NCBI GenBank assembly: GCA_902771155.1
Contig: CACXVS010000020.1
Coordinates: 29,450 to 93,449, forward strand
DNA from: an uncultured Prevotellaceae bacterium
GTDB taxonomy: Bacteria > Bacteroidota > Bacteroidia > Bacteroidales > Bacteroidaceae
Length of the DNA stretch: 64,000 nt
Direction of reading: 5' to 3'
Shown piece after piece: positions 18,817 to 27,445 of this stretch (its first letter is position 1; every line of letters begins with the position of its first letter). The notes under the pieces were generated by a model, which was not told where the DNA came from, did no database searches, and saw only the letters and a list, made by a program, of their open reading frames with translations. Made by a program: the position numbers and the translations under genes.

Positions 18817-20322
18817 ATGAGAAAATTGTTTATGCCTCTACTGCTCATGATAGCAGTATCTGCCCGGGCAGCAGAAAACCCTGTGTTAACGATTGAGGGT
18901 GGTCAGGTACAAGGTGTCTTGGCCGACGATCACCCCGACGTGTTTGTCTATCGTGGCATCCCTTATGCTGCACCTCCCATCCGCGAAAACCGCTGGCGTG
19001 AACCCCAGCCCGTCGTGCCCTGGAAGGGTGTGAAGATCTGCGACACCTTCGGCCGCCCCAGTTTCCAGGCCATCCAGTACACCGGTGGTTATTACACTGA
19101 GTGGGGCTATGGTAAGGAAGCCGCCTTCAGTGAAGACTGCCTGTATCTGAACGTGTGGACAAAGGCGCCTGGTCAGGTTGGCAAGAAACTCCCCGTGGCC
19201 CTATGGATCCATGGTGGTGGCTATCGCGAGGGCTTTGGGTCTGAGCCTGAGTTCGACGGTCAGGAGTGGGGCGCCAAGGATGTGGTGCTCGTCTCCATCA
19301 ACTACCGTCTCGGCGTATTCGGTTTCCTCGTACACCCCGCCCTCACTGCTGAGAGTCCGCACCACGTATCAGGCAACTATGGTATCCTTGACCAGATCGA
19401 GGCCTTGAAGTGGATCAAGAAGAACATCGCCCAGTTTGGTGGCGACCCCAACAATGTCACCATCTTCGGTCAGAGTGCCGGTGGTGGCAGCGTTCGCACA
19501 CTCTGTGAGTCTCCCCTGGCCCGCGGTTTGTTCCACAAGGCCGTCATCATGAGTGCCCAAGGCCTCAGCATACCTGACGCTAACGGCAATCCAATTGGCG
19601 CCCGTTACAGCGGAGGCACCTTCCAGGATGCCGAAGCCAATGCCAAGAAGGTCTTCGACTGGGCTGGTCTCACCGATCTCCAGAAGATGCGCGCTGCATC
19701 TACCGAGACCATCTTCGCCCTCAACACGCTGTATTACCAGATAAATGAAGGTCCTCAGGAGGGCGGTCCCATGGCGTTCATGCGCAGAGGTCTGCCCTTC
19801 ATGCCGATGATCGAGGGCTATGTCAGCGAAAAGAGTTTCGACGATGCCACCCGCGAGGGCACACTAGCCGACGTACCCTACATGATTGGCTTCACCCTCA
19901 ACGACATGGGGAACATGGCTCCAAACATCGCTGAGTTCTGCAAAGTTCGTCAGCAGAAGGGTGGAAAGGCCTGGGCTTACGAGTTTGCCCGTCCTCTCCC
20001 CGACGACGGTTCACATCCTGAGGTTACCCAGCGCCTGAAGGGTGCCTTCCACTCCAGCGACCTTTGGTTCGTGTTCAAGAGTCTGAAGCATTGTTGGCGT
20101 CCTTGGACCAAGGGCGACTGGGATCTCTCAGAGAAGATGCTGACCGCCTGGACTAATTTCGTGAAATACAGCGATCCTAACGGTCCTCAGGGCGGTGCAT
20201 GGGCTCCCTGCACAGAGCAAAACCCCAAGTTCATGGTGTTTAAGCTCAATGACAAAGATGCCGAAGCCTCAGTCTTCGGTGAGCCCGAGATTGCTCCCCG
20301 CCCCCAAGGTTTCCCCTTCTAA
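18817..20322 (+). CDS. Exported type-B carboxylesterase
   Basis: The 501-residue protein has a signal peptide (about 1-19) and the type-B carboxylesterase signatures: YRGIPYAAPP, EDCLYLNVW, an oxyanion loop IHGGGY, and the nucleophile elbow FGQSAGGG with Ser220. Family members hydrolyse esters of acylated sugars, lipids or aromatic acids. Given the exported arabinofuranosidase elsewhere in the window, removal of esters from plant glycans is one possibility, but nothing here shows substrate. It ends at a strong bidirectional terminator. Confidence 0.88.
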   Translation: MRKLFMPLLLMIAVSARAAENPVLTIEGGQVQGVLADDHPDVFVYRGIPYAAPPIRENRWREPQPVVPWKGVKICDTFGRPSFQAIQYTGGYYTEWGYGKEAAFSEDCLYLNVWTKAPGQVGKKLPVALWIHGGGYREGFGSEPEFDGQEWGAKDVVLVSINYRLGVFGFLVHPALTAESPHHVSGNYGILDQIEALKWIKKNIAQFGGDPNNVTIFGQSAGGGSVRTLCESPLARGLFHKAVIMSAQGLSIPDANGNPIGARYSGGTFQDAEANAKKVFDWAGLTDLQKMRAASTETIFALNTLYYQINEGPQEGGPMAFMRRGLPFMPMIEGYVSEKSFDDATREGTLADVPYMIGFTLNDMGNMAPNIAEFCKVRQQKGGKAWAYEFARPLPDDGSHPEVTQRLKGAFHSSDLWFVFKSLKHCWRPWTKGDWDLSEKMLTAWTNFVKYSDPNGPQGGAWAPCTEQNPKFMVFKLNDKDAEASVFGEPEIAPRPQGFPF

Positions 20323-20340
20323 CAAATTCGAGAAACTATA

Positions 20341-20384
20341 ATAAAAGAATCCCTGCCTATTATTCCAAGCAGGGATTCTTTTAT
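20341..20384. terminator. Strong bidirectional terminator
   Basis: A perfect 16-bp stem, ATAAAAGAATCCCTGC (20341-20356) with GCAGGGATTCTTTTAT (20369-20384), closes a 12-base loop. It reads as GC-rich stem plus T-run on both strands. It separates the carboxylesterase gene from the convergent TonB-receptor operon. Confidence 0.88.
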
Positions 20385-22514
20385 TTATTTCGTGTGGAAC
20401 TTGACTTTCAATCCTACGACCAGCATGCGCCCGGGGGAGTAGAGGGCGTATTTGCGGGTGGAGGAGTCGATGCGGCGATCCACACGGTCGAAGATGTTCT
20501 CTATACCAATACTTGGCTCAAGTAGGGCCCACTTGACGAGATCGAGGGTGTGGGTAGTGTGCAGGTTCCAGATACCAAAGCCTGGGGCATCCTCGTAAGT
20601 GCCGGTATAATAGGTCTTCGACTGCAGACGACCGTTGAGGTTGACATTCAGTCCGTATCTGCCCCACGTGTGGTGGTAGTTGGCTGCAATGGTGGCGGCA
20701 TGCCGAATGCTGCGCTCCAAAGGCTGCCAGGTGGCCTCACCCCCAGCCTCATTCCCGGAAGAAGGGAGCGAGCGGGCGTAGGTATAGACATAGTTAGCCG
20801 AGAGGTTGAACCCTCTGAAGAGATTGGCTGAGACATTCAACTGAAGACCCTTCACATCACCCTTATCACTATTCTGATAGAGGGCATAGCTTACCATTTT
20901 ATCTGCCTGATCCTGCGTCATCTCGGGGAACTCCGCCATCAGCATCTGACGAGTGGCGTCATCGACGGGTACATTCTGTTTAACCACCATGTCATTGATG
21001 CGGTTAAGATAACCCGTCAGGCTCACGGCAATCACATCGTCACGGTATTCAGCATTCAGCGAGACATAATGGCTTTTCTCAGGCTTTAGGTCCTTGTTGC
21101 CAAAACTGACTTGTGCCTTGCCGCGATTGACAGAGAAATAATGGTAATAGAGTTCGTCGAGCCCCGGGGCACGGAAACCGGCTGAGTAGGTGGCCCGGAA
21201 GCGGAAATTACCAGGGGCATACATCAGCGTGGCCTTAGGTGTGAGATGGTTATTGAACGTTTCATGGTGCGTCAGACGCAGACCGATGGTGGCCGTGAGG
21301 TCCTTCAGCAGTCGCATCTCGTGCTGGGCATAGGCGGCAAGGGTATAGACATGTTCGTCGATATTGCCCGAGGTGGCGGTGAGATAGTCCTTACGCCAAT
21401 CGGCACCGATGATGGTAGTGCTGTGGGCAGTGAGTCCTAGAATGGCCTTCAGTTCACCATCCATCATGCGCTGTTTCTTCGACTGCACATAGTCGCCTAC
21501 GTCATAGTCCTTCGTTGCCACGTCGTACTCCTTGCCATAGCGGAAACGATCAACGGTGAAATTAGCCTGCAGGGAGTTCCGGGCCGTAAATTTATAGATG
21601 CCTCCCAGATTCCAGCGCAGGCCTTTATAGCGCATCTCGTAGTCAAGACCTCCCACGACATCATCGCGGCTGTCAGGACGGTCAGTGATCTTATAGGAAT
21701 AGTCGAGACCGGCATTCAGCGCCAGATGCTGGTTGGGAGCATAGGTGAACTTCTGCGAGAGAATGTTGGAGCGATAGCCCGTAAACAGAGGGGCGATGCT
21801 CTGTTGAGTTTCCGTCTCAGAGCCTTTGACATATTCCAAATCGTTGTTACGATAACTGTCGGCACGATCGTGGGTAAACGTGGTGTAGGAGCCGAAGCCC
21901 TTGGAGAAGATATCGAGACTGACGCTCTCGGTGAGAACACCCTTGCCAGAGACGCGCGTGTCGCTGGTGACGCTGACGAGCTGCTGTGTGGGCTGATCGG
22001 TAATAATGTTGATAACACCGGCAATGGCATCCGAGCCATAGAGTGAGGAGGCGGCCCCGTCGAGCACCTCGATACGCTTCACACGACTCATGTTGATGCG
22101 GTTGAGATCGACATTATTCGAGATGTCGCCATTAAGTTTCTGACCGTTGATCAGAATAAGGATGTACTTGTTGCCCAAGCCGTTGAGTCGCAGGAAACTG
22201 CCCATCGAACTGGGAGACATCGACACTTGGGGCATCATACGGGTAAGGGCGCCGTCAAAGGTTGAGATACCCTGTTCACGAATCTCCTGACTGGAGAGCA
22301 CGTGAACAGGGGTTGCTGTTGACTTCAGACGCTGGTGGTGGCCTGAGCCAGTGACGACCACAGGGTTCAGATTATAGGAACGATCGACCACCGACGAGTC
22401 GCGACGCTCCATCTTATGAATCTGTGCCTGGGTAGCAGAAAAAGGGAGAGATGCTGTCATCGCGACAGCACCTCCCAAAGCAAACTTATATAATAATACA
22501 CGTAAACACTTCAT
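20385..22514 (-). CDS. TonB-dependent receptor, distal gene of the B12 riboswitch operon
   Basis: The 709-residue outer-membrane receptor has a signal peptide, a TonB-box-like NPVVVTG near residue 50, a plug domain (ILINGQKLNGD, GSDAIAGVINIITD), and a 22-strand-type barrel ending with ...VGLKVKFHTK. Sequence features are those of BtuB/FepA-like receptors. ATG 22514 overlaps the stop of the chelatase gene by one base (TGATG), so it is translationally coupled. The operon leader carries a B12 riboswitch, so the substrate is probably a corrinoid or a related metal tetrapyrrole. It is distinct in sequence from the first receptor of the operon. Confidence 0.9.
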   Translation of the reverse strand: MKCLRVLLYKFALGGAVAMTASLPFSATQAQIHKMERRDSSVVDRSYNLNPVVVTGSGHHQRLKSTATPVHVLSSQEIREQGISTFDGALTRMMPQVSMSPSSMGSFLRLNGLGNKYILILINGQKLNGDISNNVDLNRINMSRVKRIEVLDGAASSLYGSDAIAGVINIITDQPTQQLVSVTSDTRVSGKGVLTESVSLDIFSKGFGSYTTFTHDRADSYRNNDLEYVKGSETETQQSIAPLFTGYRSNILSQKFTYAPNQHLALNAGLDYSYKITDRPDSRDDVVGGLDYEMRYKGLRWNLGGIYKFTARNSLQANFTVDRFRYGKEYDVATKDYDVGDYVQSKKQRMMDGELKAILGLTAHSTTIIGADWRKDYLTATSGNIDEHVYTLAAYAQHEMRLLKDLTATIGLRLTHHETFNNHLTPKATLMYAPGNFRFRATYSAGFRAPGLDELYYHYFSVNRGKAQVSFGNKDLKPEKSHYVSLNAEYRDDVIAVSLTGYLNRINDMVVKQNVPVDDATRQMLMAEFPEMTQDQADKMVSYALYQNSDKGDVKGLQLNVSANLFRGFNLSANYVYTYARSLPSSGNEAGGEATWQPLERSIRHAATIAANYHHTWGRYGLNVNLNGRLQSKTYYTGTYEDAPGFGIWNLHTTHTLDLVKWALLEPSIGIENIFDRVDRRIDSSTRKYALYSPGRMLVVGLKVKFHTK

Positions 22515-23683
22515 CACTCTTCTGGGGCCGTTGTTGGTGTCGACAAAGCATCGTCTGTACCGAGTTTGGCAATGGCCTCGCGGGTATGGTTCATCCACAG
22601 CTTTCGAACGGCTGAGCGCTCTGCCAGTCCGGGGATATACTCTTCACCACTCTTATACTTCTTCCAGCAAGCCTCGGTGTAGTTGGTCTCGTAGGCTGCT
22701 GTCTGGATGCCGGCTGCATTGAACAGCGAATACCAGCTCTCGTCGTCACCGTCGTCGGCCATATCGTTATGGGCATGGTCACCGGCAATCGACATCAGCA
22801 CAAAGAGCTGGGCTTTTGTGGCAGAATTGGCATCATAGTTTCTGGTAACCATCATGTCGCCTACCTCATAGTCGAACTCTCCGCCACCGATGTGCTCCAG
22901 TACATTCTCTGCATAGGTGGCATCCATATCGACGGTACCAACATAATAGTTGGGATTGATGTCGCGCAGATAACCCTCCAACTGTAGATAACGAACATTA
23001 CCGCCATAGTAGTCGTAACCCTCGGGATTACCATGACCCATAAAGGCCACGATGCCCTGAGCCACTGCTGCCTTTACGTCAGCCTCGTTGTTCAGTGTCT
23101 GAGCCAGCACCTGGGCATCACTCTCTTCTGCCATCAGCGGGGTACCCACCACCACGTTCTTGTCGAGACTCTTCATGTAGGCATCGGTAAAGTCGCCGTT
23201 GCGGTTGTTCATGAAGTCCTTCACATAACTGTCGCGCACACGACGATACTCCTCACCAGGGATGACCTGCAGCGACTGTACCACCACCTGCTGATAGCCT
23301 GCCAGACCGATGGCCGTGAGCCAGTGCTCAGGATCGTAGTAGTCTTTAGGATCGACATTCTCACCGGCACGGGCATTGTTGATACAGATGGCTGATGAGA
23401 AAGAGAGGAACACGTCCCAACCAGAGAAACTGGCCTTGTAGTCTTCGACCACCTTGTCGAAGGTATCGTAAGCCTGCTCCCAGGTAGAGCCAAAGGCTAC
23501 TAACAGAATCACCTTGTTACTCTTCTTCTGCGCCTTCACGGTCTGGTTGACAGCCTGTTGATACTTCTCGTAGTTTGACTGTGAACTGCTGTTGTTGTCG
23601 TCATCGCTGCTACATGCAGTGAATGTTGCGCTGGCTACGAATGCCATCATGGCCAGCATCAAAGATTTAATCGAAATTTTCAT
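22514..23683 (-). CDS. cbiK: Exported CbiK-type sirohydrochlorin cobaltochelatase lipoprotein
   Basis: The 389-residue protein has a lipoprotein signal with lipidated Cys at 24 (FTAC) and a short Ser/Asp/Asn linker. The CbiK chelatase fold follows: VILLVAFGSTWEQAYDTFD, then VQSLQVIPGEEY, then the presumed metal-binding His in FMGHGNPEGY (H217) and GDHAHNDM (H303, H305). CbiK inserts cobalt into sirohydrochlorin in the anaerobic B12 pathway, but that enzyme is normally cytoplasmic. Exported homologues include a Desulfovibrio periplasmic CbiK and the Porphyromonas hemin-binding IhtB. Its place between two TonB receptors suggests a role with tetrapyrroles at the cell surface. The 17-base overlap with the upstream gene and the ATG at 23683 fit this start. 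Confidence 0.87.
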   Translation of the reverse strand: MKISIKSLMLAMMAFVASATFTACSSDDDNNSSSQSNYEKYQQAVNQTVKAQKKSNKVILLVAFGSTWEQAYDTFDKVVEDYKASFSGWDVFLSFSSAICINNARAGENVDPKDYYDPEHWLTAIGLAGYQQVVVQSLQVIPGEEYRRVRDSYVKDFMNNRNGDFTDAYMKSLDKNVVVGTPLMAEESDAQVLAQTLNNEADVKAAVAQGIVAFMGHGNPEGYDYYGGNVRYLQLEGYLRDINPNYYVGTVDMDATYAENVLEHIGGGEFDYEVGDMMVTRNYDANSATKAQLFVLMSIAGDHAHNDMADDGDDESWYSLFNAAGIQTAAYETNYTEACWKKYKSGEEYIPGLAERSAVRKLWMNHTREAIAKLGTDDALSTPTTAPEE

Positions 23684-25778
23684 TTTCTTTTGAATTAAAA
23701 TTAGACTTATATTTGTTTGTAAGTTTCTTGCCCTGATTGAAGCGCACGGTGAGTGCAGCATAGACGGTACGGCCCGGTGTGGTAGTACCCAGGTGCAGAC
23801 CGTGGGGTGTGCGGTCTATATAGTCGAAGATGTTATCAACACCAGCCTCGATGCGCCACATCCTACCCAACTGGTGACTGGTGGAGAGGCGCCACAACTG
23901 GTAGCCCTTGCCGTCGCCATCAATCTGGTAATAGCGCTTGCTGGAGAGGCGTCCATAGATGCCTAGGCCCAGTTGATAAGTCTTGGAAAAGGCATGATTC
24001 CACGTAACATAGACGTTGGCCTTGTGGTGGGCCATGCCGTCGATGGTCACCTCGTGCATCACCTCGTTTTCCGAGTCATACTGGTTGGCCTTCGTATCTA
24101 GATAACTGTAAGAGCCTCCAAACGTGTAGTTCCTGCCCTGATAGCGTACGGTAAAATCAACGCCATAGGTCTTGGCATCCTCCATATTCTGATACTGGCG
24201 CACCCGGATGGGATCGTATTTCGCAATCAGGTCGCCCGGGGCATCCTTGATGGGAATGGTGACGAGGGTGATCATGTCGTTCACCTTATTATAATAGGGA
24301 GCCAGTGTCAGCGTAAGATGACCCACGGTGTATTCGGCACTCATACCGAAGTAGTTGGATGTCTGCGCCTTCAGGTTCTCGTTGCCGAGATAGAGATACA
24401 CCCCGTTCATGTTCTTGATATACTGGTAGTGTAGTTCCTTGGGCGTGGGTGTCTTATACCCCTGACTCCAGGTGGCGCGCAGGCGCAGGTCGCCCAACTT
24501 CAGCATGGCCGATATCTTAGGCGTCAGACGGGTGCCGAAGCCCTCATTGCGCGTCAGTCTCAAGCCTGCCGTGAGATAGAGGGGATTGAGCAGTTCCAAC
24601 TCGTCCTGCACATAGACGGCCTCAGTATTATCGGTAGCCTTTCCCCCTGCCACTCGCATGGGAGCTTTGAGCCAGTCGTAGCGATACTCCAGACCCGCGC
24701 TGAGCCTTTGCTCGTAAGGCAACGAAAACACACCCTTCACCTGGATGTTGGTCAGGCGCTGGTCGCTCTGCAACTCCTTGTCGCCAGGGAAGTAAGGATA
24801 GTAGTTGGTGTAGCGTCCCTTCACATAGCCATCAGTCAGGGTAGTGTCAGTATAAGCGTAGTTGTAGGCGTGCTTTTTCCAGTCGGCATCGAGGGTAATA
24901 TAATCCGTTGAATTCAGTTTCCATTTGCCACCTGCCGAAACCGAGGCATTGTCGTACTGAAGGTCCCATGTCTTCACATCGACACCGGGATGATGCCCAC
25001 AAGGTCTGTAGATGCGTTTCCAGTAGATGCTGCCATCGGCATAGAGTTCTATCTGGGGCGACAACTGATAGGTAAGCCGCTCGGCCACCTGCCAGTTGGT
25101 ATGGCGGTTCACGGTCTGGTTGCGCGAGTCGGTAATGTGGTATTCGGTTTGCTGGGGTGCCTCTTCCGAGGTATTCTGCCAACCGTCGGAGTGCTGCAAC
25201 TGGAAGTTGGTGTAACTCGACAGACGGCCGAAATTCAGGGCCAGACCGTCGTGCTGACGGATATCGCCATACGACCCTACCCTCGTGGTGTTCTCAGCCA
25301 TCAGTCCCCTTTCACGATGCTTCCTTGTGATGATATTGATGACGCCCGCAATGGCATCCGAGCCATAGAGCGCACTCGATGCTCCCTTCACAATCTCTAT
25401 CTTCTCGATGTTGTGGGGATCGATGAGCGCCAAGTCGTTCTCGCCACCGTTGTCGCCATACAGGCGACGACCGTCAATGAGAATCAGCACATACGAGTTG
25501 CCAAGACCGTTCATCTGGAGGTGTGAGCCCATGTCGTTCTCGCTGAAGTCGAAACTTGCCGTCAACCCAGAGAGAATGTCCTCGATGCTCTTACCGGCAT
25601 ATTGCTGTAGCTGGCGGTGGCTGATTACCTCCGTCTGCACAGGCGCATCCTTCAAAAGGTGCTGAGTGCCAGTACCCGTCACAACCACTTCCTGAATACT
25701 GTCGGAGCGCCAGACATCACGCTGGGCCCACGAGACAGTTGCCAATAGCCAAAGGCCAATAGCCAATTTAATCCTCAT
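23667..25778 (-). CDS. btuB: BtuB-like TonB-dependent receptor
   Basis: The 703-residue receptor has a signal peptide (to about 18, ATVSWAQ) and EVVVTGTG, then a plug domain with SIEDILSG, LQMNGLGNSYVLILIDGRR and GSDAIAGVINIITRK, and a long barrel with C-terminal RTVYAALTVRFNQ. About 20 polar residues follow the expected terminal strand (KKLTNKYKSNFNSKE...); this tail is coded by the stretch that also holds the chelatase start. It is the first gene after a cobalamin riboswitch, so vitamin B12 or another corrinoid is its probable cargo. Confidence 0.92.
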   Translation of the reverse strand: MRIKLAIGLWLLATVSWAQRDVWRSDSIQEVVVTGTGTQHLLKDAPVQTEVISHRQLQQYAGKSIEDILSGLTASFDFSENDMGSHLQMNGLGNSYVLILIDGRRLYGDNGGENDLALIDPHNIEKIEIVKGASSALYGSDAIAGVINIITRKHRERGLMAENTTRVGSYGDIRQHDGLALNFGRLSSYTNFQLQHSDGWQNTSEEAPQQTEYHITDSRNQTVNRHTNWQVAERLTYQLSPQIELYADGSIYWKRIYRPCGHHPGVDVKTWDLQYDNASVSAGGKWKLNSTDYITLDADWKKHAYNYAYTDTTLTDGYVKGRYTNYYPYFPGDKELQSDQRLTNIQVKGVFSLPYEQRLSAGLEYRYDWLKAPMRVAGGKATDNTEAVYVQDELELLNPLYLTAGLRLTRNEGFGTRLTPKISAMLKLGDLRLRATWSQGYKTPTPKELHYQYIKNMNGVYLYLGNENLKAQTSNYFGMSAEYTVGHLTLTLAPYYNKVNDMITLVTIPIKDAPGDLIAKYDPIRVRQYQNMEDAKTYGVDFTVRYQGRNYTFGGSYSYLDTKANQYDSENEVMHEVTIDGMAHHKANVYVTWNHAFSKTYQLGLGIYGRLSSKRYYQIDGDGKGYQLWRLSTSHQLGRMWRIEAGVDNIFDYIDRTPHGLHLGTTTPGRTVYAALTVRFNQGKKLTNKYKSNFNSKENENFD

Positions 25779-25854
25779 AATTCCTCTTTTTCCGAACCGC
25801 TAACTCCTGAGCGGACGATTCTTTGAAATTTGCAGGGGACTTGTGATTCGAGTT

Positions 25855-25945
25855 GCTCTCACTTGGTAGGCTTGACGCTTCGCGTCGAGCCCTCCCTGCG
25901 CTCGGCAATGCTGGAGCAAGCTCCGCATTGCTCTCGCTTGGTAGG
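25855..25945. repeat. GCTCTC(A/G)CTTGGTAGG repeats with TTC-loop hairpin in the btuB leader
   Basis: Two direct copies of GCTCTC(A/G)CTTGGTAGG lie at 25855-25870 and 25930-25945. Between them are a hairpin GCTTGACGC-TTC-GCGTCGAGC (25870-25890) and a second inverted repeat, CAATGC/GCATTG enclosing GGAGC/GCTCC (near 25905-25930). The block sits between the riboswitch and the btuB start. A related block occurs at 63.5-63.9 kb. Confidence 0.7.
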
Positions 25946-25964
25946 TCTTCTGACTTTCCTCAGT

Positions 25965-26100
25965 CTGCTTTACCTTCCCGACGCATGGTCAGTGGCGTTA
26001 TACAAGCAAACTCTCTAAGGAGGATTACAGCTGCAGGAACAGTTCCGGACTCTCACCGGATTCCCTTACATCAGGCGGCATCAGCCACCAGATTACCATC
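25965..26100 (-). promoter_or_regulatory. Cobalamin (B12) riboswitch
   Basis: Read on the minus strand, the leader contains the cobalamin riboswitch core in order: GGTAATC, GGGAATCCGGTGAGAGTCC, GGAACTG...CCTGCAGCTGTAA, the B12-box region ACGCCACTGACC, and GGGAAGG (25979-25973). It lies between the -7 box TACCTTTGC (26119-26111) and the btuB-cbiK-receptor operon. It should lower expression of these genes when adenosylcobalamin is plentiful. The divergent cbiA operon is not under its control. Confidence 0.93.
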
Positions 26101-26110
26101 GATTTTCGCT

Positions 26111-26191
26111 GCAAAGGTACGAATAAGCGTGCAAAAAAACAAACTTTTTGCAGAAAATATGCATCTTCTGACTTATTTTTCCTACCTTTGC
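26111..26191. promoter_or_regulatory. Divergent promoters of the riboswitch operon and cbiA
   Basis: TACCTTTGC on the minus strand (26119-26111) drives the riboswitch leader. TACCTTTGC on the plus strand (26183-26191) drives cbiA. The cbiA ATG starts at 26195, so its transcript is predicted to be leaderless. Confidence 0.75.
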
Positions 26192-26194
26192 ACT

Positions 26195-27445
26195 ATGAAG
26201 ACTTCATTTCTCATCGCAGCTCCCACCAGCGGCTCTGGTAAGACAACAATTGCCAGAGGACTGATGGCGCTGTTCACGAAGAAAGGCATGAAGGTGCAAC
26301 CTTATAAGTGCGGACCCGACTATATCGACACCAAATTCCATGCTGCCGTTTGTGGCAGACCCAGCATCAACCTCGACACATTTATGGCCTCACCCGAGCA
26401 TGTCAAGGCGCTCTTTACCCATTATGGCGAAGGAGCCGATGTGGGTATCGTGGAAGGCATGATGGGCCTCTTCGACGGCTACGACCGTGAGCGAGGCTCG
26501 GCCTACGAGATTGCCAAGGTGCTCGACATCCCGGTGGTGCTGGTGGTCGATGCCAAGTCGGCTGCCTACTCGATGGCTGCCCTGCTCTCGGGCTTCATCC
26601 ACTTCCGTCAGGATATCCGCTTCGCAGGCGTTATATTTAATAAGGTGGGATCGTACAGGCATTTCGATATGCTCAGACAGGTATGCGACGACCTGCTGAT
26701 CGACTGTCTGGGCTATCTGCCCAGGCACCCTTCACTCGAAATGGGTTCACGATACCTGGGACTCGACTTCTCTGAAGAAATGAAGCATCAGCAACTGGTC
26801 AGTCTGTTGGAGGAGCATGTTGACTGGCGTCGGCTGATTACGCCCACGTTGAGAGCGAAGTGCGCCCCCGTAGGGAATGAAGTGCGCCCTCGTAGGAACC
26901 TGACGGTCCTCATGGCGCACAATGCCGAGAGTTTCTCGTTCGTCTATCAGGAAGTGATCGACAGTTTTGCCTCCGTCAGGTGTTTCGACCCAGAGAGCGA
27001 CGTGCCCAACTTTTCGGGTATCGACCTGCTCTACTTGCCTGGAGGCTACCCCGAGAAGCATCTGGAGGCGCTGGTGAAGAACGAGACCTGCCGCCAGGCC
27101 ATCAAGGCCTATGCCGAAGAGGGAGGCCAGGTGGTGGCAGAGTGCGGTGGCATGATGTATCTCTGCGAGAAGATTATCGACGACGAGGGCGAGCATCCCA
27201 TGTGTGGCGTATTGCCCTACCGGATCTCTGCCCGTCAGACCGATCGCAAGCTCTCGCTGGGCTATCGTCGCTTTGAACTCGACGGCAAGCAGTACAGAGG
27301 GCACGAGTTCCACTATTCGCAATTTCTGGGCGAGGTGCCGCCATCGGCCACACAGGTCTTCGACGCCAAGGGCAACCCAGTGGCGACACCCGTGCTGAAG
27401 TATAAGAATGTATTAGCCAGTTATACCCACCTCTATCAGATATGA
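26195..27445 (+). CDS. cbiA: Cobyrinate a,c-diamide synthase
   Basis: The 416-residue enzyme amidates the a and c side chains of cobyrinate with glutamine and ATP. The N-terminal nucleotide loop is SFLIAAPTSGSGKTT, followed by KCGPDYIDTKFH and VEGMMGLFDG, all typical of CbiA/CobB. The C-terminal class I glutaminase domain has the Cys in VVAECGGMMYL and the catalytic His in GHEFHYSQF. ATG 26195 is the only start that begins at the P-loop domain; the frame extends upstream through the riboswitch region but that cannot be coding. Overlaps cbiP by four bases (ATGA). First gene of cbiA-cbiP-cbiB. Confidence 0.95.
   Translation: MKTSFLIAAPTSGSGKTTIARGLMALFTKKGMKVQPYKCGPDYIDTKFHAAVCGRPSINLDTFMASPEHVKALFTHYGEGADVGIVEGMMGLFDGYDRERGSAYEIAKVLDIPVVLVVDAKSAAYSMAALLSGFIHFRQDIRFAGVIFNKVGSYRHFDMLRQVCDDLLIDCLGYLPRHPSLEMGSRYLGLDFSEEMKHQQLVSLLEEHVDWRRLITPTLRAKCAPVGNEVRPRRNLTVLMAHNAESFSFVYQEVIDSFASVRCFDPESDVPNFSGIDLLYLPGGYPEKHLEALVKNETCRQAIKAYAEEGGQVVAECGGMMYLCEKIIDDEGEHPMCGVLPYRISARQTDRKLSLGYRRFELDGKQYRGHEFHYSQFLGEVPPSATQVFDAKGNPVATPVLKYKNVLASYTHLYQI

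Noticed and set aside
25853..26194. In-frame upstream extension of cbiA
   Set aside because: It would translate the antisense of the B12 riboswitch and both promoters; the P-loop domain begins at ATG 26195.
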